64,000 nucleotides of DNA. Origin: Chromatiales bacterium (ex Bugula neritina AB1). Its GTDB lineage: Bacteria > Pseudomonadota > Gammaproteobacteria > Granulosicoccales > Granulosicoccaceae. Within the stretch, counting starts at the first letter, position 1. Each line of letters opens with the position of its first letter. Below the pieces are notes generated by a model that had not been told where the DNA came from, searched no databases, and saw nothing but the letters and a program-made list of their open reading frames with translations. Location: contig MDLA01000103.1 of assembly GCA_001730015.1 (NCBI GenBank), positions 1 through 64,000 of the forward strand, given 5' to 3'. Made by a program: the position numbers and the translations under genes. Below, piece by piece: positions 17,556 to 26,526 of the stretch.

Positions 17556-17900
17556 ATGAGTAATATAATCGATGCGTTGAACGCAGAGCAGATGCAAAAA
17601 GAAGTACCGGCGTTCGGCCCCGGTGACACGGTCGTCGTGCAGGTGCGGGTAAAGGAAGGCACTCGCGAGCGTTTGCAGGCATTTGAAGGCGTGGTGATCG
17701 CTCGACGAAATCGCGGTCTGAACTCAGCGTTTACTGTCCGTAAGATTTCGCATGGTGAAGGCGTAGAGCGTGTATTTCAAACTTACAGCCCGCTGGTTGC
17801 GGAGATCGAAGTTAAACGCCGTGGTGATGTCAGGCGTTCTAAACTATATTATCTACGCGGCCTGACTGGTAAAGCGGCACGTATTAAAGAAAAACTCTAG
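17556..17900 (+). CDS. rplS: 50S ribosomal protein L19
   Basis: The 114-residue L19 lies at the 30S-50S interface. Seen are [60 protein letters not shown] and [20 protein letters not shown]. Starts GTG (17553) and ATG (17556) are adjacent; the ATG with TGGAG upstream fits family length best. Last gene of the rpsP operon. Confidence 0.97.
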   Translation: MSNIIDALNAEQMQKEVPAFGPGDTVVVQVRVKEGTRERLQAFEGVVIARRNRGLNSAFTVRKISHGEGVERVFQTYSPLVAEIEVKRRGDVRRSKLYYLRGLTGKAARIKEKL

Positions 17901-17906
17901 AGACCG

Positions 17907-17921
17907 GCTCTGTAACAGAGC
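17907..17921 (+). terminator. Weak terminator-like hairpin after rplS
   Basis: GCTCTGT and ACAGAGC form a perfect seven-base dyad around one base, 6 bases after the rplS stop, followed by TGTTT. The tiny loop and weak U-tract make function uncertain. Confidence 0.35.
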
Positions 17922-18170
17922 TGTTTGCTGATAGGGCACTGCCGATTCCGATTCGAGCAGTGTTGTTGCTGCCGTCAACTGTTGCGTTATGTGGCGTTTC
18001 AGCTTTTGGTGGCTATTTATGCGTGTCTGGCGCTTGAAATACCCATGTTGCATCCGCAGCTTTAGCCGTGAAAAAAATAATATATTGATCCCGGGTACGA
18101 GGTAACAAAAGATCAAACGCTGTTTGTTGCCCGTCGGGATCATCTATCGACTTTAGATGGGAACTAAATA

Positions 18171-20081
18171 ATGACAGAAACCAAAGCGGAAACCATGGAG
18201 TTTCAAGCGGAAGTGAATCAGTTGCTGAAGCTGATGATTCACTCGCTGTACTCAAACAAAGAGATCTTCCTTCGAGAATTGATCTCCAACGCTTCGGACG
18301 CATGCGACAAACTGCGATTTGAAGCCGTAGCAAACGATGCATTGAATGAAGGCGATCAGGAACTCGCTATCACGGTAAGTTTTGATGCTGAGGCGCACAC
18401 AGTTAGTATTTCCGATAACGGAATCGGAATGAACCGTGAGGAAGTCATCAATAATATCGGCACCATTGCCAAATCCGGCACCAAGCAGTTTCTGGATGCA
18501 TTAACGGGCGATCAAAAAGAAGATGCGCGATTAATCGGCCAGTTTGGCGTTGGTTTTTATTCTGCGTTTGTGGTCGCCGATAAAGTCTCTCTAACAACAC
18601 GCAAAGCCGGTGATGATCCCGCAAACGGGGTGAAATGGGAGAGTGAAGCGACTGGCAGCTATGAGCTGGAGCAGGTCGAAGTTGAGTCGAAGGGGACGAC
18701 CGTTACACTGCATTTGCGGGAAGATGCGCACGAGTTCGCCGACAATTGGCGATTACGCGGAATTATCAAAAAATACTCAGACCATATTACTTTCCCGATC
18801 ATGATGCTCGAGGTTGTGCATGCAGACCCGGAAGATGAAGAGGCCGAGAAAAAAGAACCGGAGCTTGAAAAGGTAAATGATGCATCAGCCCTCTGGACTC
18901 GCGGCAAGAACGATATAAGCGAAGATGAATACAAGGCTTTCTATAAGCAGGTAAGTCACGATTGGGAAGATCCGCTGGATTGGTCGCACAATCGGGTGGA
19001 AGGTAAGTACGAATATACCTCCCTGCTGTACATTCCGAAAAAAGCCCCGTTTGATTTATACGATGCTCAGCAGCAGCAGGGAATCAAACTGTACGCACAG
19101 CGCGTATTTATTATGGATGAGGCCGATAAGCTGATGCCTCGTTACCTGCGCTTTGTTCGAGGGCTGGTCGATTCCAGTGATCTGCCTCTGAATGTGTCGC
19201 GGGAAATTCTGCAAAGCAACAAGGTTGTCGAAAGTATTCGCACCGCGTCGGTGAAAAAGGTGTTGTCATTACTTGAATCGATGGCGAGCAAAAGACCGGA
19301 CGACTACAAAGTTTTCTGGGAGCAGTTTGGTCGCTGCCTGAAGGAAGCACCGGGCGAAGATTTTGCCAATAAAGAGCAGGTTGCCGGGTTGTTCCGATTT
19401 GCATCTACTAATGCTGGTACTGATGAGCAATGCGTAGGATTGGCTGACTACATTGGCCGAATGAAACCGGGTCAGGACAAGATCTATTACATTACCGCTG
19501 ACAGCCACTCTGCAGGTAAAAACAGCCCGCACCTGGAAATATTTAAAAAGAAAGATGTTGAAGTTCTGATCATGTTCGACCGTGTTGATGAATGGATGAT
19601 GTCTTACCTGAACGAGTTCGATGGCAAGACCCTCAGTTCCGTGGCTAAAGGTGACCTCGATCTCGGTGAAATTCAGGATAAAGAAGAAAAAGAGCAGCAG
19701 GAATCCGTTGAGAAAGAGTCTGAAAAGCTGATCGAGCGGCTGAAAGAGAAGCTTGGAGAGCAGGTGGCCGAGGTCCGCGTTTCCCACCGCCTGACCACTT
19801 CGCCAGCGTGTGTTGTTCTGGGTGAGCAGGAGATGGCAATGCACATGCAACAGCTAATGCGCCAGGCAGGTCACGAAGTACCTGAGAACAAGCCCACACT
19901 TGAGATTAATCCAACTCATCCGATAGTAAAGAAAATGGATGTGGAACCGGATGAAGATCGATTTGGTGATTGGAGCAAATTATTGCTCGACCAGGCCGTT
20001 CTTGCTGAAGGTGGTCAACTGGATGATGCGGCAGGTTTTGTCCATCGATTAAATGAGCTCATCATTGAGCTCAGTGATTGA
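18171..20081 (+). CDS. htpG: Molecular chaperone HtpG (Hsp90)
   Basis: The 636-residue bacterial Hsp90 is an ATP-driven chaperone. It opens with ETMEFQAEVNQLLKLMIHSL and NKEIFLRELISNASDACDKL. The GHKL ATP site has DNGIGMNREEVINNIGTIAK and GQFGVGFYSAFVVAD. The middle domain has LPLNVSREILQSNKVV. No organelle-type or acidic linker; full family length. The gene appears monocistronic, with a dyad at 20126-20147 after it. Confidence 0.97.
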   Translation: MTETKAETMEFQAEVNQLLKLMIHSLYSNKEIFLRELISNASDACDKLRFEAVANDALNEGDQELAITVSFDAEAHTVSISDNGIGMNREEVINNIGTIAKSGTKQFLDALTGDQKEDARLIGQFGVGFYSAFVVADKVSLTTRKAGDDPANGVKWESEATGSYELEQVEVESKGTTVTLHLREDAHEFADNWRLRGIIKKYSDHITFPIMMLEVVHADPEDEEAEKKEPELEKVNDASALWTRGKNDISEDEYKAFYKQVSHDWEDPLDWSHNRVEGKYEYTSLLYIPKKAPFDLYDAQQQQGIKLYAQRVFIMDEADKLMPRYLRFVRGLVDSSDLPLNVSREILQSNKVVESIRTASVKKVLSLLESMASKRPDDYKVFWEQFGRCLKEAPGEDFANKEQVAGLFRFASTNAGTDEQCVGLADYIGRMKPGQDKIYYITADSHSAGKNSPHLEIFKKKDVEVLIMFDRVDEWMMSYLNEFDGKTLSSVAKGDLDLGEIQDKEEKEQQESVEKESEKLIERLKEKLGEQVAEVRVSHRLTTSPACVVLGEQEMAMHMQQLMRQAGHEVPENKPTLEINPTHPIVKKMDVEPDEDRFGDWSKLLLDQAVLAEGGQLDDAAGFVHRLNELIIELSD

Positions 20082-20125
20082 TTGCGACCTCGTCAGTCGC
20101 GGATTTGCGACTATAATCTGAGCTT

Positions 20126-20147
20126 TGGGCGCTGTAGAATGCGCCCA
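20126..20147. terminator. Hairpin after htpG
   Basis: TGGGCGC (20126-20132) pairs with GCGCCCA (20141-20147) around an eight-base loop, 44 bases after the htpG stop. There is no U-tract, so termination would be atypical. It also lies in the leader of the cytochrome pair. Confidence 0.4.
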
Positions 20148-20207
20148 CATAAAGTGGCTGAATAGCATCTTTCCCAGAATTTTCTAAAAGACAGCGAAAA
20201 ATAACTC

Positions 20208-20522
20208 ATGAGAAAGCTCTTGATAACGTTTGCGTTTAGTGCAGGATTACTAGCCGCAAATGGTGTACAGGCAGGTGATGCGGCTGCCGGGCGCGTTAAG
20301 GCAGAAACCTGCCTCGGATGCCACGGTGTGGCGGGTTACGTTAATACTTATCCGACCTATCACGTGCCAAAACTCGGCGGCCAGCATGAGGCCTATCTGG
20401 TCGCAGCGCTGAAAGCCTACAAGGAAAAACAACGTTCGCATGAAACCATGCATGCTAATGCATCTGCGTTGAGTGACGACGATATCGCCGATATCGCCGC
20501 TTATCTGTCATCGGTCAAGTAG
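20208..20522 (+). CDS. Periplasmic cytochrome c (class I, c553-like)
   Basis: The 104-residue protein has a signal peptide (LLITFAFSAGLLAANGVQAG, cut near residue 22) and one haem c site, CLGCH, near residue 38. The Met in METMHANASALSDDDIADIA-like context (ETMHANASALS) is the likely sixth ligand, and the C-terminal helix is DDDIADIAAYLSSVK. It is a small electron carrier. It is followed 12 bases later by a second, related cytochrome, so the pair is probably one operon and may form the two halves of a c4-type donor as separate chains. Confidence 0.88.
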   Translation: MRKLLITFAFSAGLLAANGVQAGDAAAGRVKAETCLGCHGVAGYVNTYPTYHVPKLGGQHEAYLVAALKAYKEKQRSHETMHANASALSDDDIADIAAYLSSVK

Positions 20523-20534
20523 CGGAGTTTTTTC

Positions 20535-20861
20535 ATGATCAGAAATATATTGGTAGTTGCTTCGCTGCTGTGTTTTGGCTCACCTGTGTTGGCGGGTGGG
20601 GATGCAGCCAAGGGCGCGGAACTTTCTAAAACCTGTGCCGCGTGCCATGGGGCTGATGGTAATAGCACAATACCGTCAAATCCTGTTCTGGCCGGGCAGT
20701 ATGAAAGTTATATTGCCAAAGCGCTGTCAGACTACAAGTCAGGTGGGCGCCAGAACGCAACAATGGCGGGTTTTGCAGCGGCGCTGTCCGAGCAGGATAT
20801 CCGTGACCTTGCAGCTTATTTCTCTTCGCAGGAATCGAGTCTGACGATACCGAATCGCTAG
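20535..20861 (+). CDS. Periplasmic cytochrome c (class I), second of a tandem pair
   Basis: The 108-residue product has a signal peptide (ILVVASLLCFGSPVLAGG), the haem site CAACH near residue 37 with HGADGNSTIPSNPVLAGQ behind it, and NATMAGFAAALSEQDIRDLA supplying the likely Met ligand. It is closer to c4-type halves than its upstream neighbour. The two genes look like an old duplication (both end in DIA/DLAAY helices). No oxidase gene lies beside them. Confidence 0.88.
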   Translation: MIRNILVVASLLCFGSPVLAGGDAAKGAELSKTCAACHGADGNSTIPSNPVLAGQYESYIAKALSDYKSGGRQNATMAGFAAALSEQDIRDLAAYFSSQESSLTIPNR

Positions 20862-20869
20862 GACAGTAT

Positions 20870-20896
20870 CCGGGAATGTCTAATGTTCATTCCCGG
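20870..20896. terminator. Bidirectional terminator-like hairpin
   Basis: CCGGGAATG (20870-20878) pairs perfectly with CATTCCCGG (20888-20896) around nine bases. It is 8 bases after the second cytochrome gene and serves the gap shared with the convergent ycgL gene. No strong U-tract on either strand. Confidence 0.55.
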
Positions 20897-21028
20897 ATAA
20901 TAACCATATAGCGTGGCTTCGAATGGATTCGACGGCATGGCTCAAGTGTTATCCGTTGTGCTTGCGTTGAAGGCGAAAATTCGGACCGCGCAGGCTTGCA
21001 AGTTTTTGTAGCTTCAGGGATTCAGTGT

Positions 21029-21304
21029 CTAGTTGAGAAAGTTCGGGTTCAGTTTTAGCGCCTGTTCAGTCAATAGTTGATCGTTGATCTGCAAATGGAA
21101 CCCGTTTTCCAGCAAGTTTTTCATTACCGTTTCCGGATCTTCCCGGGCGAGCGTGCGATTGGCGTCCAGCGTGAACTCCAGTGCCAGAGTGAGTGAGCCT
21201 AATGCATCGATTAATGCCTGGGGAACACAAGTAAAGTTGTCTTTCTCAAGCAAATAAAGATAGTAACCAGTTTTTTTTTCACTTCGGTAAACGTATACGT
21301 CCAT
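21029..21304 (-). CDS. YcgL domain protein
   Basis: The 91-residue protein matches the YcgL family (PF05166): MDVYVYRSEKKTGYYLYLLE, then FTCVPQALIDALGSLTLALE, then LLENGFHLQIND. The function of the family is unclear. The family is largely gammaproteobacterial, which supports the assignment of the window. It converges on the cytochrome pair and is divergent from arsS. Confidence 0.88.
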   Translation of the reverse strand: MDVYVYRSEKKTGYYLYLLEKDNFTCVPQALIDALGSLTLALEFTLDANRTLAREDPETVMKNLLENGFHLQINDQLLTEQALKLNPNFLN

Positions 21305-21416
21305 TGCTTGTCCTAGCCAGGTGTTTATGTTGTTGATGGTCTGTCAGAGCAAGCGACAAAGCACAGTGAATAGAATACTATCTCAGTCGAGCCTGTGGTG
21401 CTGGCTGAAATAACTC

Positions 21417-22400
21417 TTGAGTCGAGGCAACCTATCTGTGCACGCTACTTTCCCGTTACTTGAAAAAACCGATTTCCCGCCAATTAAACGCGCAAAACTG
21501 GAAATTCTGCAGATTAATGTAGGGTATTACTGTAATTTGAGTTGCACGCACTGTCACGTCAATGCCGGACCGAAGCGCACGGAAATGATGGATGAGAAAA
21601 CTGCAGACAAAGTGCTGGAGTTTCTCGAAGCCTCAGATGTACACACTCTCGATTTAACCGGTGGAGCGCCGGAGTTGAATCCGCAATTTCGAAAGTTGGT
21701 GGAAGGCGGCCGAAGCAAGGGGGTTCGAGTCATTGACCGCTGCAACCTGACGGTTCTTGAAGAGCCTGGTCAGGAGGATCTTGCGCAATATCTAGCTGAC
21801 AATCAGGTTGATATTGTCGCATCACTGCCTTGCTACCTGGAAGACAACGTCAATAAGCAACGTGGCAAGGGGGTATTTGATGGCAGTATCCGTGGGCTGC
21901 ACAAATTGAATGCGCTTGGTTACGGAAAAGAGAATTCAAACCTGCGACTCGACCTTGTGTTCAACCCGCAAGGGCCGGTGCTGCCACCGCCGCAACAGCA
22001 ACTGGAAGATGACTATCGGCAATTTCTGGGTGAGCAATTCGGCATAGAGTTTCACGGCTTGCTAACGTTAACGAATTTGCCTATTCAACGGTTTGGCAGC
22101 ATGCTGATTTCCAAAGGGCAATTTCATCCCTATATGGATTTACTGAAAAGTGCTTATCGGCCTGAAAATTTATTCAGTGTGATGTGCAAAAACACCATAA
22201 GTATCGATTACGACGGATTCGTTTACGACTGCGATTTCAACCAGATGCTGGCCATGCCGATGGGCCGGAACAGGCTGAAACGAACCCATATCGATGAGTT
22301 GATGCAAAGAGAACTGGAAGGTCTGCCAATTGCAATTGGCGATCATTGCTACGGCTGTACGGCCGGTCAGGGTTCAAGTTGTGGTGGCGCGTTAAGCTAG
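21417..22400 (+). CDS. arsS: ArsS-type radical SAM protein
   Basis: The 327-residue protein binds a 4Fe-4S cluster and S-adenosylmethionine through CNLSCTHC (Cys39, Cys43, Cys46). LDLTGGAPELNPQFR and IVASLPCYLEDNVNKQRGKG are typical of the radical SAM/Cys-rich family that includes arsenosugar ArsS. The C-terminal domain has YDCDFNQMLAMP and ends HCYGCTAGQGSSCGG. Some relatives carry selenocysteine in this tail; here the codon is TGT, so Cys. ArsS adds the deoxyadenosyl group to methylated arsenic. No arsM lies nearby, so the substrate is inferred. TTG at 21417 is the likely start; a GTG seven codons on is an alternative. Confidence 0.82.
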   Translation: MSRGNLSVHATFPLLEKTDFPPIKRAKLEILQINVGYYCNLSCTHCHVNAGPKRTEMMDEKTADKVLEFLEASDVHTLDLTGGAPELNPQFRKLVEGGRSKGVRVIDRCNLTVLEEPGQEDLAQYLADNQVDIVASLPCYLEDNVNKQRGKGVFDGSIRGLHKLNALGYGKENSNLRLDLVFNPQGPVLPPPQQQLEDDYRQFLGEQFGIEFHGLLTLTNLPIQRFGSMLISKGQFHPYMDLLKSAYRPENLFSVMCKNTISIDYDGFVYDCDFNQMLAMPMGRNRLKRTHIDELMQRELEGLPIAIGDHCYGCTAGQGSSCGGALS

Positions 22401-22446
22401 TTGGAAATTATTCAAATCTATATGCGGCTGTTCCAAAGCACCTGGC

Positions 22447-23142
22447 ATGTCAGCTAAGTTATCTATTATTGTACCGGCAAAAAATGAGTCGGCATGTATT
22501 CGCGAAACGTTACTGGCCCTGCAGCCACTGAGGCAGGAATCACATCAACTTATTGTGGTCGATGGTGGTAGTAGTGACGACACTCTGGCTGTTTGCAGGG
22601 GCCTTGCTGATATTGTCATTTCAAGCCCTGCAGGCAGAGCGGTGCAAATGAATGCAGGGGCAAAAGCAGCATTACACGATATTCTCTGGTTTGTACATGC
22701 CGATACGATCGTACTGCCAGATGGTGCTGCAAAAATACAGCATCTGCTCGGGGGCTCTGGCCGCCAGGCAAAAATATGGGGACGCTGTGATGTGCAATTC
22801 ACTAATACTGCTATGGTGTTTATGCTCATTGCATGGTGCATGAATAAGCGATCCTGTCTGACGGGCATCGCAACCGGTGACCAGGCGATATTTATCCGCA
22901 AAGATGCCTTCAATAGTATTGGCGGTTATCCTGAAATAGCGTTAATGGAAGATATTGAGATTTCGCGACAGCTGAAAAAAATCTGTCGACCGGCTTGTCT
23001 GACATCAAAGGTGCAGACTTCCAGTCGCCGCTGGGAACACAATGGAATCGTGCGAACGATCTTGCTTATGTGGAAGCTCAGGTTGCTATATTTTTTTGGC
23101 GTATCTCCGGTTCGCATTGCCCGTATGTATCGCGGTGGCTAA
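22447..23142 (+). CDS. Family 2 glycosyltransferase (TIGR04283 type)
   Basis: The 231-residue GT-A enzyme begins MSAKLSIIVPAKNESACIRE, with the nucleotide-binding VDGGSSDDTLAVC and the DXD-like VHADTIVLPDG near residue 82. GDQAIFIRKDAFNSIGGYPE and LMEDIEISRQLKK are acceptor-side motifs of this clade. The clade is often named an arsenosugar biosynthesis glycosyltransferase because it travels with arsS, as here. The donor and acceptor are unknown. It is 46 bases after arsS and 50 before its usual partner. Confidence 0.82.
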   Translation: MSAKLSIIVPAKNESACIRETLLALQPLRQESHQLIVVDGGSSDDTLAVCRGLADIVISSPAGRAVQMNAGAKAALHDILWFVHADTIVLPDGAAKIQHLLGGSGRQAKIWGRCDVQFTNTAMVFMLIAWCMNKRSCLTGIATGDQAIFIRKDAFNSIGGYPEIALMEDIEISRQLKKICRPACLTSKVQTSSRRWEHNGIVRTILLMWKLRLLYFFGVSPVRIARMYRGG

Positions 23143-23192
23143 TACCCGGCGTACAATATCAGGCGTTGCCATTAACCCGTACAAGATCACCG

Positions 23193-23834
23193 ATGCGCTG
23201 TTTGCTTCAAATATTCGCCAAGTACCCTGAGCCTGGTAAAGTAAAAACGCGCTTGATTCCTACGCTGGGCGCGCAGCGAGCCAGTGAACTGCAAATGGCT
23301 TTGTTGAAGGATCTGCTGATGCGTGTTCACGGTGTTGTCGACTGTGAATTGTGGGGTGATGCAGCAGCGGATTTACCGCACTACCGGTGCTTGATTCGAG
23401 ACTATAGTCTCGGGTTCCGGCGTCAGCCTGACGGAGACCTTGGACAACGCATGGAATGGGCTGTGGCAAGCGGGCTGCGTCGACAGCGGATACCAATTCT
23501 GGTCGGCTCTGATTGCCCGCTGATGTCAGCTGAAGTAATAGTGTCTATGATGCAGGTACTGGGGCAAGAGGGTGTTGATGCAGCGATGGTCCCGGCGCTT
23601 GATGGTGGTTATGTGGCGATGGGGTTGAAAATAAAGCATCATTCGCTTTTTCGCGGTATAGAGTGGGGTTGTGATTCAGTCGCCGGGCAGACTTTGCTTA
23701 ACATGCGCCGGTCAGGTCTGGTTTGTGAAGTACTTGAGCCGCTGTTTGATATTGATACAGCTAGCGATCTACATCTTCTGGATGACCTGAGGGGTGCGCA
23801 CCACCAACACGTAATTCAATGGAAAAACGCCTGA
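23193..23834 (+). CDS. DUF2064 glycosyltransferase-like protein (TIGR04282 type)
   Basis: The 213-residue protein opens MRCLLQIFAKYPEPGKVKTR, close to the nucleotidyltransferase-like signature, with GDLGQRMEWA, LVGSDCPLMSAEVIVSMM and VPALDGGYVAMGLK in family order, and GCDSVAGQT late. DUF2064 proteins have a GT-A/MobA-like fold and recur beside TIGR04283 enzymes. ATG at 23193 matches the family start; an upstream in-frame region overlapping the glycosyltransferase is rejected. It overlaps hslR at TGATG. Confidence 0.82.
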   Translation: MRCLLQIFAKYPEPGKVKTRLIPTLGAQRASELQMALLKDLLMRVHGVVDCELWGDAAADLPHYRCLIRDYSLGFRRQPDGDLGQRMEWAVASGLRRQRIPILVGSDCPLMSAEVIVSMMQVLGQEGVDAAMVPALDGGYVAMGLKIKHHSLFRGIEWGCDSVAGQTLLNMRRSGLVCEVLEPLFDIDTASDLHLLDDLRGAHHQHVIQWKNA

Positions 23835-24238
23835 TGGATATCAGCGTGGAAGAAAAAGTACGGCTGGATAAATGGCTTTGGGCGGTTCGGTTTTTCAAAA
23901 GCCGTGGTCTTGCTACTGAGGCGGTCTCGGGTGGTAAAGTGCATGTCGATGGCGCCAGAGTGAAACCGTCGCGGCAGATTTCGGTAGGTCAGTGCATAGA
24001 AATTCGTAAAGGTCCTTATGAGTTTGTTGTGCATGTTAAGCGGTTGATTTCAAAACGTGTGAGTGCAAAGGAAGCGGCTACTGCCTATCTGGAAACACCC
24101 GAGAGTGATAGTAAACGGGCGATACTTCGACAACAGCTCAGGGATGACCGCCTTGCCGCCAGTGGTGAACGGCTGGCGGGACGTCCTAACAAGCGTGAAC
24201 GGCGGCAGATACATAAGTTCAAATCACAGGAAGATTAA
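23834..24238 (+). CDS. hslR: Heat-shock ribosome-associated protein Hsp15
   Basis: The 134-residue S4-domain protein has VRLDKWLWAVRFFKSRGLAT, then GGKVHVDGARVKPSRQISVG, the RNA-binding part, and a basic tail (RPNKRERRQIHKFK). Hsp15 binds stalled 50S subunits carrying nascent chain-tRNA. ATG at 23834 overlaps the DUF2064 stop and gives family length; an ATG at 23819 would add five residues. The stop is followed at once by a foldback element. Confidence 0.92.
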   Translation: MDISVEEKVRLDKWLWAVRFFKSRGLATEAVSGGKVHVDGARVKPSRQISVGQCIEIRKGPYEFVVHVKRLISKRVSAKEAATAYLETPESDSKRAILRQQLRDDRLAASGERLAGRPNKRERRQIHKFKSQED

Positions 24239-24404
24239 CTAGCGCCCGTCCATAAACCGGGGGCGTAGCGTGGATCATTCAGGTGCGTGAGATTTCGCCT
24301 ACCACATTTGGGCGTTTAGTCATTCTAAATAACGACATGTGGTCGGGGAAAGATCGCGTGCCCTGAGGGATCCGCAGTAGCGCTGGTTTATGGATGGGCA
24401 CTAG
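24239..24404. mobile_element. Foldback element family 2, copy 1 (after hslR)
   Basis: The 166-bp non-coding element runs from CTAG (24239-24242) to CTAG (24401-24404). Its ends CTAGCGCCCGTCCATAAACC and GGTTTATGGATGGGCACTAG are inverted copies. Much of the interior is also self-complementary, down to CCACAT/ATGTGG near the centre, so the whole could fold into one long hairpin. A second copy lies at 49816-49979 and an end remnant at 61357-61376. It starts on the base after the hslR stop and may act as its terminator. Confidence 0.85.
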
Positions 24405-24577
24405 ATAGCCCGCCGGACGACTGGCATGTGGCAACACGGTAGGTGAGGTGGTGACGCTGGTACCGGGTTTTGTAAATTATGGTATTTTAAAGAGGTCGAT
24501 TGACATTAGTTTAATCGAGGAAGAAGAGTATATTGGCGCGGAGACCCCTCGTTAAGCGATTACAGGTTCAACTATAA

Positions 24578-24982
<405 letters not shown>

Positions 24983-25038
24983 CAGAGGCTCCGGAGATTA
25001 GCTACACAGAAAAAGGGATAAGCGCGGTACGCCGGTTC

Positions 25039-26364
25039 GTGCACGGTATTGTCACTGCCACCAGGCAGGATGAGCCAGAGCGAGAGCCGGTGGTTATCGG
25101 GCGCAGCGAGCACAATGTCTCGCGCAAAAAAATCAGCAAGAATGCGCTCAAAGTACTTTATCGGCTGAACGAAGCAGGCTACGAGAGTTACCTGGTTGGC
25201 GGCGGTGTGCGCGATATTCTGCTGGAAAAAAATCCCAAAGATTTCGATATATCCACTGATGCCAGTCCGGAACAGGTTAAAGCGCTTTTCAAAAACTGTC
25301 GTTTAATCGGGCGGCGATTCCGGCTTGCTCATGTGGTTTTCGGGCGTGAGATCATAGAAGTGGCTACATTTCGCGCTGCACATACCACCGGTGATGGTGG
25401 AGTAACCGGTGAAACCGGTCGTATCGTGCGTGACAATGTCTATGGGGGCACGCTGGCAGATGATGCATTCCGGCGCGACTTTACCGTTAATGGTCTTTAT
25501 TACGATATCAGTGATTTTTCAGTTATCGATTTTTTCGACGGAGTCGATGATCTCCATAATGGCTTGCTGCGTTTTATAGGTCCGGCAAAGGAGCGGGTGA
25601 TTGAAGACCCGGTGCGTGCACTTCGGGCGGCGCGATTTGCTGCCAAGCTAAACTTTTCACTTGAAGACGACGTACTACAGGCAATTTCAGAAGAACATCA
25701 TCGGTTGGCAGATATACCTCCTGCCAGAATGTTTGAAGAGGCGCTGAAGCTTTTTCAGTCCGGTTACGGCAAAGCGAGTTTTGCGTGGCTGCGCGATCTT
25801 GATCTGTTAAGTTATCTGTTGCCTCTGACTGATGCTCGCTTGAAATCCGGTGATACCTACGCAGACAAGTTAACCGAGCTGGCTCTGGTCAACACGGATC
25901 GGAGAATCAAGCAAGACATGCCGGTGACCCCGGCGTTTATCTATGCAGTAATGTTGTGGCCGGATGTGGCTGAGCGCGCCGCGAAATATGAAAAAGACGA
26001 AGGGATGCCACCGGTTCCAGCTTTGCACAAAGCCGCGGACGATGTCATACCTCAGCAATTGGCTGCAACTTCATTACCCAAACGGTTTTCGATTCCGATG
26101 CGGGAGATCTGGACGCTGCAGCCGCGTTTGCGCAAAACCAGAGGCAAGCGGGCGATGCAGCTTATCGGCAACCCGAGGTTTCGTGCTGCATATGATTTTC
26201 TATTGCTGCGTTGTGAAGCCGGTGAAAGTGATCTTGCGCCGTTGTGTGCTACCTGGGAAAAATTACAGCAGCATCCTGAAGCGCAGGCCGCAATTGAATC
26301 GGCACGTAAAGCCCCTCGACCCAACCGGCGTAAGCGGGCACCGCGAAAGCGAACTCCGGACTAG
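25039..26364 (+). CDS. pcnB: Poly(A) polymerase I
   Basis: The 441-residue class II nucleotidyltransferase adds poly(A) tails to RNA. The catalytic head has SYLVGGGVRDILLEKNPKDF and the DFDIST aspartates, FGREIIEVATFRAAH, then RRDFTVNGLYYDI. The RNA-binding half has PVRALRAARFAAKL and HHRLADIPPARMFEEALKLF. The basic tail (RPNRRKRAPRKRTPD) is usual for PcnB. The start is a GTG. In many gammaproteobacteria folK follows directly, but here a deoxynucleoside kinase does. Confidence 0.94.
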   Translation: MHGIVTATRQDEPEREPVVIGRSEHNVSRKKISKNALKVLYRLNEAGYESYLVGGGVRDILLEKNPKDFDISTDASPEQVKALFKNCRLIGRRFRLAHVVFGREIIEVATFRAAHTTGDGGVTGETGRIVRDNVYGGTLADDAFRRDFTVNGLYYDISDFSVIDFFDGVDDLHNGLLRFIGPAKERVIEDPVRALRAARFAAKLNFSLEDDVLQAISEEHHRLADIPPARMFEEALKLFQSGYGKASFAWLRDLDLLSYLLPLTDARLKSGDTYADKLTELALVNTDRRIKQDMPVTPAFIYAVMLWPDVAERAAKYEKDEGMPPVPALHKAADDVIPQQLAATSLPKRFSIPMREIWTLQPRLRKTRGKRAMQLIGNPRFRAAYDFLLLRCEAGESDLAPLCATWEKLQQHPEAQAAIESARKAPRPNRRKRAPRKRTPD

Positions 26365-26526
26365 ATCGGGTGTAATGAGGAGCAGCCTGATTCGCAGGAA
26401 GAGGTAACCCGGATTCAGTAATCCAACGCTTTGTGAATTTGCGGCCCGAATTACCTCGTTGTCGGATGCGTGATTTGTCTGTCCGTGTATGCGAGACTCC
26501 CGCACTATTCCTCAAAGAGAGATAAC

